Shown here: piece after piece, positions 1 to 10,352 of the stretch | Position numbering within the stretch: the first letter of the stretch is position 1 | Layout: each line of letters begins with the position of its first letter | From: Rubrivirga marina | GTDB taxonomy: Bacteria > Bacteroidota > Rhodothermia > Rhodothermales > Rubricoccaceae | Reading direction: 5' to 3' | DNA: 64,000 nt | Assembly: GCF_002283365.1 (NCBI RefSeq) | Contig: NZ_MQWD01000001.1 | Coordinates: 1,435,154 to 1,499,153, forward strand | Position numbers and translations under genes: made by a program | The notes under the pieces: model-generated | What the model was told of the DNA's origin: nothing | Databases searched by the model: none | The model's input: the letters and a program-made list of their open reading frames with translations, nothing else

Positions 1-153
1 CGCGAGGTCGGCCGGCCGCTCGACGGCGCGCCGCGCGGGGCCGGCGTCCACCGCGTCCCGTTCGACGCCCGCGCCCTGGGGGGCGGGCTCTACCTGTACC
101 GCGTCGAGACGGCCGGGGCGGCGGCCGGCGGGACGCTCACCCACGTCCGCTGA
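1..153 (+). CDS. C-terminal end of a secreted protein with a FlgD-Ig/Por-type sorting domain (partial)
   Basis: The window opens inside a reading frame that runs 50 codons to a TGA at 151-153. The visible peptide has the pattern 'PLDGAPRGAGVHRVPFDA' followed by 'GGGLYLYRVE'. This is the usual shape of FlgD-Ig-like or type IX (Por) C-terminal sorting domains, with a Gly-x-Tyr-x-Tyr-Arg strand near the end. Such domains direct export across the outer membrane in Bacteroidota-related phyla. The stop codon overlaps the next start (TGATG), so the two genes are probably translationally coupled. The main domain lies outside the window and cannot be assigned. Confidence 0.7.
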   Translation, partial: REVGRPLDGAPRGAGVHRVPFDARALGGGLYLYRVETAGAAAGGTLTHVR

Positions 154-1155
154 TGCGCCTGATCGTCCCGATGGGCGGCCGTGGCACGCGGCTCCGCCCG
201 CTCAGCCACACGACGCCGAAGCCGCTGCTCCCGCTGCTCGGCCGACCGGCCATCGTCCGGATCCTCGACGCCTTCGCCGCTGGCCTCGGGCGGCCCGTGG
301 ACGAGGTCGTGTTCGTGACCGGCCCCGACGCCTCGGCCGACGTCCGCGGGGCGCTCACGGCGGCGTGCGAGGCCCACGGGCTCCGGGCCGCGTTCGCCGT
401 CCAGCCCGAGCCGCTCGGCACGGCCCACGCGGTCGCCTGCGCCGGCGCCGCGCTGGAGGGCGAGGTCCTGACCTGCTGGGCCGACACCCTCTTCGCGCCG
501 GCCGGTCCCGCGCCCCTCGGTGCTGCCGACCTCATCGCGTGGACCGTCGAGGTCGAGGACCCACGCCGGTTCGGCGTGGCCGTCCGCGACGAGGGCGGGC
601 GGGTCGTGCGTCTCGTCGAGAAGCCGCAGACGACCGAGCACCGCGAGACGCTGGTCGGCGCGTACTACGTCCGCGACGGGGCCGCGCTGCGAACGGTCCT
701 CGACGACATGCTCGCGAGCAAGGCCACGGGCGCGGGCGGCGAGTACCAGCTGACTGACGCTTACGACCGGCTCGTCCAGAATGGCGCCCGCATGGAGACG
801 GCGCCGGTCGCCCGGTGGCTCGACACCGGCACGCTCGACAGCTACCGCCAGACGGTCCGCGCGCTCCTCGAGGCGGGCGAGGCCGACCCGGCCGGCCTCG
901 GGCCCGAGGCGGAGGGCGTCGAGGCCCCATCGTTCGTCCACCCCGAGGCCGTCGTGCGGCGGTCGCGGGTGGGGCCGTACGCCATGATCGAGGCAGGGGC
1001 CGTGGTGGAGGACGCCGAGGTCCGCGACAGCGTCGTGATGGCGGGCGCCGCCGTCCGCCGGGCGCGACTGGCGGCCTCGGTCATCGGCGAGCGAGCCGTG
1101 GTCGACGGGCTGAGCGGGACGTTCGTGCTGGGGGCCGACGCTGAGGTGCGAGACG

Positions 1156-1163
<8 letters not shown>
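153..1163 (+). CDS. Sugar-1-phosphate nucleotidyltransferase with C-terminal beta-helix
   Basis: A 336-residue NTP_transferase-fold enzyme that should join a sugar 1-phosphate to an NTP to give an NDP-sugar. The signature GxGTRLRP loop is at residues 8-16 (MGGRGTRLRP), followed by TPKPLLPLLGRP. A central substrate-binding region contains VEKP, and the C-terminus (about 250-336) has hexapeptide-like left-handed beta-helix repeats (VVRRSRVGPYAMIEAG). It overlaps galactokinase by 8 bp and lies in an operon for galactose use, so galactose 1-phosphate is a plausible substrate; this is inference. A copy of the dispersed palindrome sits in frame at the linker between the catalytic and beta-helix parts (GLGPEAEG). 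Glucose-1-P or mannose-1-P specificity cannot be excluded. Confidence 0.85.
895..912. repeat. Palindromic element, in-frame copy in nucleotidyltransferase gene
   Basis: Contains the perfect 16-bp palindrome GCCTCGGGCCCGAGGC followed by GG. It is the same core as the intergenic copies and encodes the peptide GLGPEA at the interdomain linker. Confidence 0.65.
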
Positions 1164-2306
<1,143 letters not shown>

Positions 2307-2310
<4 letters not shown>

Positions 2311-4340
2311 CCTTCGGACTGGCCGACGTCCTCGTCTTCGTCGCCTTCGTGGCCGTCGTCGTGACGGTCGGGCTCTTGCGGAGCCGTCACGCCGACGACT
2401 CGGGCGAGGACTACTTCCTCGCCGGCCGCGACCTCAAGTGGTGGCTCATCGGGTTCTCGCTCATCGCCGCCAACATCTCGACCGAGCAGTTCGTTGGGAT
2501 GAGCGGGAACGCGGCGTCGAACGTCGGCCTCGCGATCGCCTCGTACGAGTGGATGGCGGCGATCACGCTCGTCGTCGTCGCCTTCGCGTTCCTGCCGTAC
2601 TTCCTCCGGGCGGGCATCTACACGATGCCGCAGTTCCTCGAGGTGAGGTTCAACGGCGCGGCGCGGACGGTGATGGCCGTGGCCACGCTGGGGATCTACC
2701 TCCTGCTGCTCGGGGCCGTGACCTACTCGGGCGCGCTCACGATCCGGACGCTGGCCCTCGACGCGGGCTACGCGATGGGGCTGTTCACGCCGGCCCTCGT
2801 GATCGGCCTGATCGCCATGCTGTACGTGGCGGCGGGCGGACTGAAGGCGGCCGTCTGGGCCGACCTCATCCAGGGCTCGGCGCTCCTCCTCGGCGGCCTC
2901 CTCATCACCTACTTCGTCTTCCAGGCCCTCGGCGACGCGTCGTCGGCGACGACCGTGACCGACGTGGCGACCGGCGCCGTCGAGTCGCGTGACCTCGTGG
3001 CCGGCGCGAGCTCCATGGAGCGGTTCCTCGACCTCAACCGGAACCGGCTCAACATGTTCTTGCCGGCGACCGACACGGTCCTCCCGTGGACGGCGCTCCT
3101 GCTCGGGCTGTGGATCCCCAACTTCTACTACTGGGGCCTGAACCAGTACATCACGCAGCGGACGCTGGGCTCGGAGTCGCTCGCGGAGGGCCAGCGCGGC
3201 ATCGTGTTCGCCGCGTTCATGAAGCTGCTCCTCCCGCTCGGCATCGTGATCCCGGGCATGATCGCGTTCAACCTCTACGCCGACGGGATGGCCGCCGACG
3301 CCGGGCCCGACAACGCGTCGGTCCTGGTCCAGTACGTCAAGGCGAACCCCGAGACCGGCTTCGTCGCGGTCGACGAGAGCCCGACCGAGGCGGAGGTGGC
3401 CGACTGGGACGAGAACCGCTACCTCCTGGCGGTCTACCCGGACGCCGCCGCGATCCCGCAGGCCGCTCGCCTCAGCCCGAACGTGATCCCGGTCACGCGC
3501 CAGCTGTTCGAGTCGACCGCGCCCGCGCCGTACGCCACGTTCACGTCGGCCGACCTCGCGTTCGCGCACGTCAACGCCGGGCTGAGCGAGGAGATCGCGG
3601 CGTTCAACGCGGAGCAGGAGAGCGTGGCGCGGGGCCTCGGGGCCTCGACGTCGTCGTCGACGCTCATCGCCTACAAGTACGACACGGCGCTGGCGCGGCT
3701 CTTGGGCGGCGTGCTCCCGCAGGGTGTGGGCGTCGTCGGGTTCATCTTGGCTGCGTTGCTCGGGGCCGTCGTGTCGTCGCTGGCGGCCATGCTCAACGCG
3801 GCCTCGACCATCTTCACGATCGACCTCTACCAGACGTACGTCCGGCCGGCGGCGACGCAGCGGGAGCTCGTCCGCGTCGGGCGGGCCTGCGTGTTCGGGT
3901 TCGCGGCCGTCGCCGTGCTGCTGGCGCCGCAGCTCGGGAATCCGGCCGTGAGCAACTCGATCTTTACGATCATCCAGGAGGGCCAGGGCTTTATCTCGCC
4001 GGGCATCCTGGCGGTCTTCGCGTTCGGGCTGGCCGTCAAGCGGGCGCCGCGGATCTCGGGCGTGGCCGGGCTGCTCACCAACATCGTGGCGTACGGGCTG
4101 CTGAAGGTGGCCGTCCCGGAGGTCCAGTTCCTCAACCGGATGGCGATCTGCTTCGGTCTGTGCGTCGCCGTCATGACCGCGCTGACGGTCGCGAAGCCGA
4201 TGAAGGAGCCGGTCGTGTTCGAGTCGAACGCCGGGATCGAGCTGACGCCGTCGCCCGGGGCCAAGAAGGCGGCCTACGTAATCGTCGCCCTCACGGTCGT
4301 CCTGTACCTCGTCTTCAGCCCGCTCGGCGTCGCCCGCTGA
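2307..4340 (+). CDS. Sodium/sugar symporter (SSS family, SGLT-like)
   Basis: A 677-residue inner-membrane sodium:solute symporter that probably imports galactose or a related sugar. The protein starts [14 protein letters not shown] and has the multi-helix pattern of SSS transporters. Near the N-terminus it has the SGLT-type segment [20 protein letters not shown] followed by [14 protein letters not shown] long soluble loop (roughly residues 330-450) lies between transmembrane helices, as in vSGLT relatives. The ATG at 2307 is chosen because it overlaps the galK stop by ATGA. Its position between galactokinase and alpha-galactosidase supports galactose transport; the specificity itself is inferred. 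Confidence 0.9.
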
Positions 4341-4346
4341 CCCCGC

Positions 4347-4366
4347 CCGCCTCGGGCCCGAGGCGG
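4347..4366. repeat. Palindromic element after the symporter stop
   Basis: A perfect 20-bp palindrome, CCGCCTCGGGCCCGAGGCGG, that begins 7 bp after the symporter stop codon and lies within the 49-bp gap before the alpha-galactosidase gene. Confidence 0.85.
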
Positions 4367-4389
4367 ACCCTCCCGTTCCGATCCGTCCC

Positions 4390-5616
4390 ATGTACCGCGC
4401 GCTCGTCGTCCTCCTCGCCCTCACCCTCGCGGCGCCGGCCCGTGCCCAGGCGAACGCGCCGAAGGCCGCCGGCCTCGCCGAGACCCCGCCGATGGGCTGG
4501 AACTCGTGGAACACGTTCGGCTGCGACATCGACGAGGCCCTCATCCGCGAGACGGCCGACGCCATCGTGGCCTCGGGCATGCGCGACGCCGGCTACACCT
4601 ACGTCAACATCGACGACTGCTGGCACGGCGCGCGCGACGCCGACGGGTTCATCCAGCCCGACCCCGAGCGCTTCCCGTCCGGCATGAAAGCCCTCGCCGA
4701 CTACGTCCACGGCCAGGGCCTCAAGCTGGGGATCTACTCCGACGCCGGGACGGCCACGTGCGCCGGCCGGCCGGGCAGTCAGGGCTACGAGTACCAGGAC
4801 GCGCTCCAGTACGCGCGGTGGGGCATCGACTACCTCAAGTACGACTGGTGCAACACGGAGGGCCGCGACGCCCCGGAGGCCTACCGGACGATGCGGAACG
4901 CGCTCGCCGCGAGCGGCCGCGACATCTTCTTCTCGATCTGCGAGTGGGGCGACAACGACCCGTGGACCTGGGGCAAGGAGATCGGCCACATGTGGCGGAC
5001 GAGCGGTGACATCATCAACTGCTGGGACTGCGTCGTCAACCACGGCAACTGGAACTCGTGGGGCGTCATGCGGATCGTCGACATGCAGGTCGAGCGCGGG
5101 CTCCGCGTCCACGCCGCGCCGGGCCACTGGAACGACCCCGACATGATGGAGGTCGGCAACCTGCCGACGACGCACGAGGACCGGGCGCACTTCGCGATGT
5201 GGGCCATGCTCCACGCCCCGCTCATCGCCGGCAACGACGTCCGGACGATGACCGAGGCCACGCGGCAGATCCTGACGAACGAGGAGGTCATCGCCGTCGA
5301 CCAGGACCCGCTGGGCGTCGAGGGCTTCCCGCACTGGCGGGCCGGCGGCGTCGAGATCTGGGCCAAACCGCTCGACGGCGGCGACTGGGCGATGGCCTTC
5401 CTCAACCGGAACGACGACCCGCGCGACGTCTCGTTCACGTGGGCCGAGGAGGACGTCGAGGACGCCTTCACGGGGCGCCGGCCGCACTTCGACCAGCACG
5501 CCTACGCCGTCCGCGACCTGTTCGCCCGCGCCGACATCGGCACGACCGAGGGCACGTTCGAGCGGGTCGTCCCCGGCCGCGACGTCGTGATGGTCCGCCT
5601 GACCCGGGTCGACTGA
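4390..5616 (+). CDS. Alpha-galactosidase, GH27, secreted
   Basis: A 408-residue protein with an N-terminal signal peptide ([20 protein letters not shown]). It should release galactose from alpha-galactosides in the periplasm or outside the cell. The GH27 hallmark [16 protein letters not shown] follows the signal. The nucleophile aspartate is D152 in YLKYDWC, and the acid/base aspartate is probably D207 in RTSGDI. CNTEGRD and the [10 protein letters not shown] motif are also typical. The C-terminal part is a beta-sandwich. It follows the symporter by 49 bp, so enzyme, transporter and kinase would form a pathway from alpha-galactoside to galactose 1-phosphate. Confidence 0.95.
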   Translation: MYRALVVLLALTLAAPARAQANAPKAAGLAETPPMGWNSWNTFGCDIDEALIRETADAIVASGMRDAGYTYVNIDDCWHGARDADGFIQPDPERFPSGMKALADYVHGQGLKLGIYSDAGTATCAGRPGSQGYEYQDALQYARWGIDYLKYDWCNTEGRDAPEAYRTMRNALAASGRDIFFSICEWGDNDPWTWGKEIGHMWRTSGDIINCWDCVVNHGNWNSWGVMRIVDMQVERGLRVHAAPGHWNDPDMMEVGNLPTTHEDRAHFAMWAMLHAPLIAGNDVRTMTEATRQILTNEEVIAVDQDPLGVEGFPHWRAGGVEIWAKPLDGGDWAMAFLNRNDDPRDVSFTWAEEDVEDAFTGRRPHFDQHAYAVRDLFARADIGTTEGTFERVVPGRDVVMVRLTRVD

Positions 5617-5627
5617 CGCGGCCCCGC

Positions 5628-5647
5628 CCGCCTCGGCGCCGAGGCGG
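5628..5647. repeat. Palindromic element after the alpha-galactosidase stop
   Basis: A perfect 20-bp palindrome, CCGCCTCGGCGCCGAGGCGG, 11 bp after the GH27 stop. It also marks the exact edge of the antisense GH95 remnant. Confidence 0.85.
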
Positions 5648-5868
5648 AGGAGGTCGACGGCCACGCTGCCGACGGCGCGGAGGCCGGTCACGCGACCCGC
5701 GGGCCACGCCGCCGGGAGCGCCGGCAGGAGGTCGGTCACGTCGGCGTGGCTCTGGAGGAGCATCTCGGCCATGCCCGCTGCGCCGCTGAAGGTGCCGTCG
5801 GTCTGGAAGGGCGGGTGCGTACCGGGCAGGTCGTCCAGCGCCGACGGGCGGTAGAGGGCGAGCAGGTG
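5644..5868 (-). pseudogene. Remnant of a GH95-type alpha-L-fucosidase (C-terminal fragment)
   Basis: Reading the minus strand gives an uninterrupted 75-residue stretch that looks like the conserved C-terminal part of GH95 enzymes: [20 protein letters not shown], then [19 protein letters not shown], then VAVDLL. No catalytic domain or convincing start codon precedes it. On the C-terminal side homology stops where the palindrome at 5628-5647 begins. I therefore call it a gene fragment, not an expressed gene. It suggests a larger plant- or algal-glycan locus was once here. A short unknown gene is the alternative, but the match to the GH95 C-terminal pattern is good. Confidence 0.65.
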
Positions 5869-5977
5869 GCCGCGAGGGGCAGCCCGAGCAGGAGGCCGAG
5901 TGGGTGGCGACGGGGCGGGGGGGCTCCCCGTGCGTCGGTCGGGGGGACGGCGAAGGGGAGAGAGCCGGCCTGCGTCG

Positions 5978-5985
5978 TACGTTTG
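5978..5985 (+). promoter_or_regulatory. Candidate -7 box (TAnnTTTG)
   Basis: TACGTTTG fits the Bacteroidota -7 consensus TAnnTTTG. I see no clear TTG-containing -33 box upstream, so this is weak. Confidence 0.3.
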
Positions 5986-6018
5986 GTCCATCGAATGGAC
6001 GTCATGGACTCCGGCGTT

Positions 6019-6030
6019 CGAAGCGCTTCC
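6019..6030. promoter_or_regulatory. Candidate LacI-family operator
   Basis: CGAAGCGCTTCC contains the 10-bp palindrome GAAGCGCTTC. The same core occurs in the perfect operator-like palindrome between the LacI gene and its divergent neighbour at 51289-51300. It lies about 80 bp before the ThuA-like start and downstream of the candidate -7 box, which would suit repression. Confidence 0.45.
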
Positions 6031-6107
6031 GGCCCGGCCGGACGCGCTCGCTCTCCCCTCCGTCCCCCTCCGCCTCGATGCCTAGGTGGCCCTCCTCACG
6101 CACTCCC

Positions 6108-6839
6108 ATGACCCGGCTTCTCGCTCTCCTCCTGCTCCTCGGCGGCTGCGCCGGCTCCGGCCCGGCCGAGCCGCCGCGCCTCCTCGTGTTCTCGAAGACC
6201 GAGGGCTGGGTCCACGACTCGATCCCGGCCGCCGTCGAGGCCGTCCGCCAGCTCGGCGAGGCCGGCGGGTTCGCCGTTGACGCGACCCAGGACGCCGCCG
6301 CGTTCTCCGACGACCGGCTCGCGGAGTACGACGCCGTCGTGTTCCTCCTCACCACGGGCGACGTGCTCGACACGGAGCAGGAGGCGGCGTTCGAGCGGTT
6401 CGTTCGGGCCGGCGGCGGCTACGCGGGCGTCCACTCGGCGAGCGACACCGAGTACGAGTGGCCGTTCTACGGCGACCTCGTCGGAGCCTACTTCGAGAGC
6501 CACCCGCCGGGCACGCCCGACGCGGTGGTCGACGTGGTCGCGGCGCACCCGTCGACGGAGCCGCTCCCCCAGCGGTGGACGTGGACGGACGAGTGGTATG
6601 CCTTCCGCGCGCAGCCGGAGAACGTTCGCGTGCTGATGACCGTCGACGAGTCGACGTACGAGGGCGGGACGATGGGCGAGCACCCGATCGCGTGGTGCCA
6701 CGAGGCGCTCGGCGGGCGGGCGTGGTACACGGCCCTCGGCCACCGCGCCGAGGGCTACGCCGACGAGGCGTTCCGGGCCCACCTTCTCGGTGGCCTCCGC
6801 TACGCCGCCGGCCTCGCCGACGGCGACTGCGGCTCGTAG
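6108..6839 (+). CDS. ThuA-like domain lipoprotein
   Basis: A 243-residue protein with a lipoprotein signal (MTRLLALLLLLGGC, lipobox Cys14) and a ThuA-like class-I glutamine-amidotransferase fold. Visible features are the opening strand RLLVFSKTEGWVHDSIPAAV, the YDAVVFLLTTGDVL segment, the turn GGGYAGVHSASDTEYEWPFY and the closing PIAWCHEALGGRAWYTALGH. ThuA-like proteins are linked to sugar or glycoside metabolism and are often fused to other secreted domains in Bacteroidota; their exact reaction is not settled. I chose the ATG at 6108 because it opens the signal peptide. The gene converges on the eCIS operon, 31 bp away. Confidence 0.85.
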   Translation: MTRLLALLLLLGGCAGSGPAEPPRLLVFSKTEGWVHDSIPAAVEAVRQLGEAGGFAVDATQDAAAFSDDRLAEYDAVVFLLTTGDVLDTEQEAAFERFVRAGGGYAGVHSASDTEYEWPFYGDLVGAYFESHPPGTPDAVVDVVAAHPSTEPLPQRWTWTDEWYAFRAQPENVRVLMTVDESTYEGGTMGEHPIAWCHEALGGRAWYTALGHRAEGYADEAFRAHLLGGLRYAAGLADGDCGS

Positions 6840-6870
6840 CGCTCGCCAACGGCAGGGCCGGACCGGGGTC

Positions 6871-9800
6871 TCACCGCGTCGGCACGCGCTGTCCGTCGGC
6901 GTCGAAGGCGATCAGCTCCATCGGGTCGCCCGGGACGGTCGAGCCTGAGGCGAGGATGACCACGGACTGCCCCCCCCGGCTCCGGAGGTCGAACGTCGTC
7001 CGTGCCGTCGCGTCGCCGACGGCGAGCGTGAGCGTGGCCTGCCCGGCGTTGATCCCGGTCACCTCGGAGCGGGCCCCGGGCTCCAGCCCGGTGACGACGT
7101 CACCGCCCCGCCGGCGGACGTCGATCCGGCCTTCCGCGAGCGTGTTGATGACGAGGGCCCCGACGCGGTCGCCGTCCCCCGACGCGGTCCGGACGTCGGG
7201 CGTCACGGTCAGCCGGACGCCGCCGGTCCGGGCGGCCCGCGTCGCGACGACGGTGTACGCCCGACCGGCCTCGAACTGGAGCGCCTGCGTGGCGACCGCC
7301 TCGCGGTTGGCATCGAAAACGGTGAGGACGTGCGCGCCGGCCGCGGCGAGGACGAAGGGGGAGGCCGTCTGGTACGCGAAGGTCCGCCGGTCCGAGTTGG
7401 CGGGCCGCAGGATCTCGTCGTCGAGCGTCACGCCGAGGTCGCCGACGTCGGCCGCGTTGTGGATGAACTGGAGCCGCGCGGCGCCGTCCGCGGCGCGCGC
7501 CTGGACCGGCACCACGAGGGTCGGCTCGTTCTCGGCGTTGCTGGAGATCGTGAGCTGCCCCGCAAACTGCTGCCCGTTGGCGGTGTACGTGACGAGCACG
7601 TCCGCCTCGGCGCCGGGCTCGACGCGCAGCGGGAGGGGGGCCTCGACCCGGAACACGCCCGGGCCGACGTCGAGGCTGGTGATCTGGAGCGGGGCCCCGC
7701 CGTCGTTGCGGATGCGGAGGGTCCGCTCAAGGCGTTGCCCGGGGGCCGAGACCTCGGGGAAGCGGAGCGCCGCCGGGCTCACCGCGATGGACGGCCGCCC
7801 GTCCTCGCGCGTCTCGACGAGCCAGAACCACAGCTCGAAGTCGCTGCCTCGGCGGCCGTCGCCGCTCGGGAGGACGACGTCGGTGCCCCCATCGCTCGCC
7901 CGAGGCCGGCCGAACGCCTCGCCATCGAGGTAGACGGGCCGCTCGGTGTCGGCGGCCCAGAGCTTGTCGCCGGCCAGCCGGAGCGAGCCCAGCAGGCGGT
8001 CGGCCACCCGCGGGAGGAGCACGGAGAAGGGGTTCTTCTCGAGCCACTCCAGAACGGGGTCCGAGGGGTTCCAAAGGAGTCGGTCTTCCTCCGCGACGAG
8101 CGTGCCGTCGAGGCGGATGGGCCGCGTGCCGAAGCCTGGGGAGAGGCGGTCCGGGAAGTTCCAGAGGTTGCGTTCGGACGCGTCGAGCGGGTACGGCAGG
8201 TGGAGAGTGAGCGTGCAGACCGGCTTGGCGAACGTCATCGCGTCCGGCGCCTGCTCGGACGGCCCGCCCCGCACGGCCTCCTTCGCGAGGGGCGCGTCGA
8301 AGGCCACGAGCAGCCCGGAGCGGAGGTCGTCGAGCCCGGCCCGCGCGTCGTTTCGGAGGATGAACCCGTTCTGCCACAGGACGCGCTCGACGTGGAAGCC
8401 GGGGTCGGTCTCGCCCGGCCCACCGACCTGGGCGGAGAACCGGACCGGCAGGTGAGCCTCGTTGCCGTCGCCGTCGAGGAGGGCGGCCTCAACGCGCTGG
8501 TCGTCGCCGCCGCCGAGCGTCCACCGGACGGTGGCCGTCCCGTCGACGAGCGTGGCGACCTCGACGGCGGGCTGCCCGTCGACGGTCCCGCCGCCGGCGA
8601 CGATGCGGAACCGGACGGTCTCGCCCGCGACGGGCGTGTCGCCGCGTGACACGCCGACCTGGAGCGGGTAGGGGAGCGTTTCGCCCTGGACGCCGTGCTG
8701 GCCGTCGCCGCCGACGTAGTCGAGCGTCAGGTTTTCGATCTCGGCCGCGAACCGGACCGGGAGGTGGAGCGGGTCGCCGGCCGCGTCGAGGAGCTCGGCC
8801 TCGGCGCGCTGCGGGCCGCCGGCGCCGAGCGTCCACGCGACCGACGCGAGGCCGTCGGCGTCGGTCGCGACCTCGACGGCGGCGCTTCCGTCAAGCTGCC
8901 CGCCGCCGTCGACGACGGAGACCCGGACGCGCGCGCCCTCGACGGGGTGCAACCCGTTCGCGACGCCGACCTGGAGCCGGTGCGCGAGCGGCTCGAGCGG
9001 CGCGCCCTCCTGCCCGTCGCCGCCGACGTAGAAGAGGCCCGTTAGCTCGGTCACGGGCGGGAACAGGGAGCGGCAGTCCGTCACGGCGTCCCAGCCGTCT
9101 GCGACCGTGACCAGCCCGAGGCGGCAGTAGTGGTGGCCGATGCCCTCGGCCACGACCCAGCCGCCGTCCTCCGTCGGCCACTCGACGTCGCCCGTGTTGG
9201 TGCGGGCGGGGATCGTCCAGTAGTCGCCGGTCCGGTAGCGCCGGCCGCCGCCGCGGACGCGGACCTGGACGCCGTCCTCGAGGTCGCGGAAGCTCGCGTC
9301 GTTGTCGCCGTCGAACACGCCGTTCCACCGGCGGACCCTGGCGTTCTCGAGGAACGCCGCCCCGTCGATGGGGCCGGTGGCCGTGGTGAGGTCGACGGTG
9401 AGGACGTCGCCCGCGACGGAGTCGACCTGGACGAGCGTGCCCGGGAGGCCGTGGAGCTCGCGGGCGTCGTCGATGAGCTCGGCCCAGTCGCCGGGGGCGA
9501 AGCGGAGGACGGCGTCACGCCCGACGCTGCTCAGGGTCCACTCGTCGAAGGTCGGGCTCTGCGCGTCGAGCCGGGCGACGATCGTGCCGTTGTCGCGGTC
9601 CCACTTGAACGTGGCGTCGGCGAGCGTGCCGCCGTCGTGGACCTCGACGCGGTACAGCTGGTTCTCGAGCCGGCGGTAGCCCGCGCCCGGCGTCACGATG
9701 CACGGGTCCGTCGACGCCGCCGCCACGTCGGTCCGCGCGCTGAGCTGGCCGGTGCTCGGGGCGATCACGTCCTCCCAGGACGCGATCGGCCCGACGCAGT

Positions 9801-10338
9801 CCGCGGTCTCGCCGGCCTCCAGGGCGTGGAGCTTGACCTGCCCGAGCACGCGGGTGCGCGTCGCCGTGTCGGGGCCGCCGAGAGCGACCTCGCGGATCGG
9901 CGGCTCCTCGAGCGCCGTCCGGTGCCACTCCCACACGTCGAGGTAGGCGAGGCACTCCCCGTCGGGAGGCTCCGCGAGCGCGTCGAGGCCGAGCGTGTCG
10001 TCGGGGTCGAGCGCGTCGCGGGTGGCCGCGTCGAGCGGGTAGTAGGGCTGCGCGTCGTAGGCGACCTCGGCCTCGTTCTCCACCAGCGTGCCGCCCGCGT
10101 AGTAGCGCCCGGCGCCGATCATCAGGTCGGCGCCCGCGATCGAGAGGCCGAAGCCCGCGCCGTCGATCGGCCCGCCGCAGCCGCCGATGAGGTCGGCCGC
10201 CTCGGTCTCCGCGCGGTAGAACACGACGTCCAGCTGCTCGTTGGCGTCGGCGTCGGTCTGGACGCGCCCTTGCTGGAGGGGGACGCGCTTGACGTGGCGC
10301 GCGGGGTCGAAGGTGGAGCGGGAGAGGTCGGCTTTCAT
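6871..10338 (-). CDS. eCIS baseplate/fibre protein: DUF6519 + two Ig-like repeats + DUF4397-like
   Basis: A 1155-residue protein and the last gene of the eCIS operon. Residues 1-430 match the DUF6519 pattern (MKADLSRSTFDPARHV, then LQQGRVQTDADANEQ), a family that recurs in phage-tail-like loci. Residues 431-535 and 536-638 are two tandem Ig-like repeats, each opening with YVGGDGQ and closing with LPVRF. Residues 850-950 look like a choice-of-anchor/ASH domain (FPEVSAPGQRLERTLRIRND). Residues 952-1140 resemble DUF4397, starting RLQFIHNAADV. The last two domain types are normally cell-surface or secreted. The protein is therefore a candidate outer fibre or target-binding part of the baseplate. 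The ATG at 10338 is chosen by the DUF6519 N-terminus, 14 bp after the preceding stop. Confidence 0.8.
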   Translation of the reverse strand: MKADLSRSTFDPARHVKRVPLQQGRVQTDADANEQLDVVFYRAETEAADLIGGCGGPIDGAGFGLSIAGADLMIGAGRYYAGGTLVENEAEVAYDAQPYYPLDAATRDALDPDDTLGLDALAEPPDGECLAYLDVWEWHRTALEEPPIREVALGGPDTATRTRVLGQVKLHALEAGETADCVGPIASWEDVIAPSTGQLSARTDVAAASTDPCIVTPGAGYRRLENQLYRVEVHDGGTLADATFKWDRDNGTIVARLDAQSPTFDEWTLSSVGRDAVLRFAPGDWAELIDDARELHGLPGTLVQVDSVAGDVLTVDLTTATGPIDGAAFLENARVRRWNGVFDGDNDASFRDLEDGVQVRVRGGGRRYRTGDYWTIPARTNTGDVEWPTEDGGWVVAEGIGHHYCRLGLVTVADGWDAVTDCRSLFPPVTELTGLFYVGGDGQEGAPLEPLAHRLQVGVANGLHPVEGARVRVSVVDGGGQLDGSAAVEVATDADGLASVAWTLGAGGPQRAEAELLDAAGDPLHLPVRFAAEIENLTLDYVGGDGQHGVQGETLPYPLQVGVSRGDTPVAGETVRFRIVAGGGTVDGQPAVEVATLVDGTATVRWTLGGGDDQRVEAALLDGDGNEAHLPVRFSAQVGGPGETDPGFHVERVLWQNGFILRNDARAGLDDLRSGLLVAFDAPLAKEAVRGGPSEQAPDAMTFAKPVCTLTLHLPYPLDASERNLWNFPDRLSPGFGTRPIRLDGTLVAEEDRLLWNPSDPVLEWLEKNPFSVLLPRVADRLLGSLRLAGDKLWAADTERPVYLDGEAFGRPRASDGGTDVVLPSGDGRRGSDFELWFWLVETREDGRPSIAVSPAALRFPEVSAPGQRLERTLRIRNDGGAPLQITSLDVGPGVFRVEAPLPLRVEPGAEADVLVTYTANGQQFAGQLTISSNAENEPTLVVPVQARAADGAARLQFIHNAADVGDLGVTLDDEILRPANSDRRTFAYQTASPFVLAAAGAHVLTVFDANREAVATQALQFEAGRAYTVVATRAARTGGVRLTVTPDVRTASGDGDRVGALVINTLAEGRIDVRRRGGDVVTGLEPGARSEVTGINAGQATLTLAVGDATARTTFDLRSRGGQSVVILASGSTVPGDPMELIAFDADGQRVPTR
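8425..9048 (-). repeat. Tandem Ig-like domain repeat within the DUF6519 protein
   Basis: Two adjacent units of about 105 residues align along their whole length: YVGGDGQ..., LQVGV..., a GGG segment followed by DG, A.VEVAT, WTLG.G, A.LLD and LPVRF. This indicates internal duplication of an Ig-like module. Confidence 0.75.
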
Positions 10339-10352
10339 CGGGGCGGTCGGGC

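Larger units (their letters stand above)
5869..6107. other. Intergenic region upstream of the ThuA-like gene
   Basis: With the GH95 remnant this makes a 491-bp gap without an intact gene. The first part is GC-rich and featureless. From about 5976 it becomes less GC-rich and holds a candidate Bacteroidota-type -7 box and a LacI-type palindrome (listed separately). A degenerate copy of the dispersed palindrome (CCGCCTCGATGCCTAGGTGG) may lie near 6069-6088. Confidence 0.5.
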
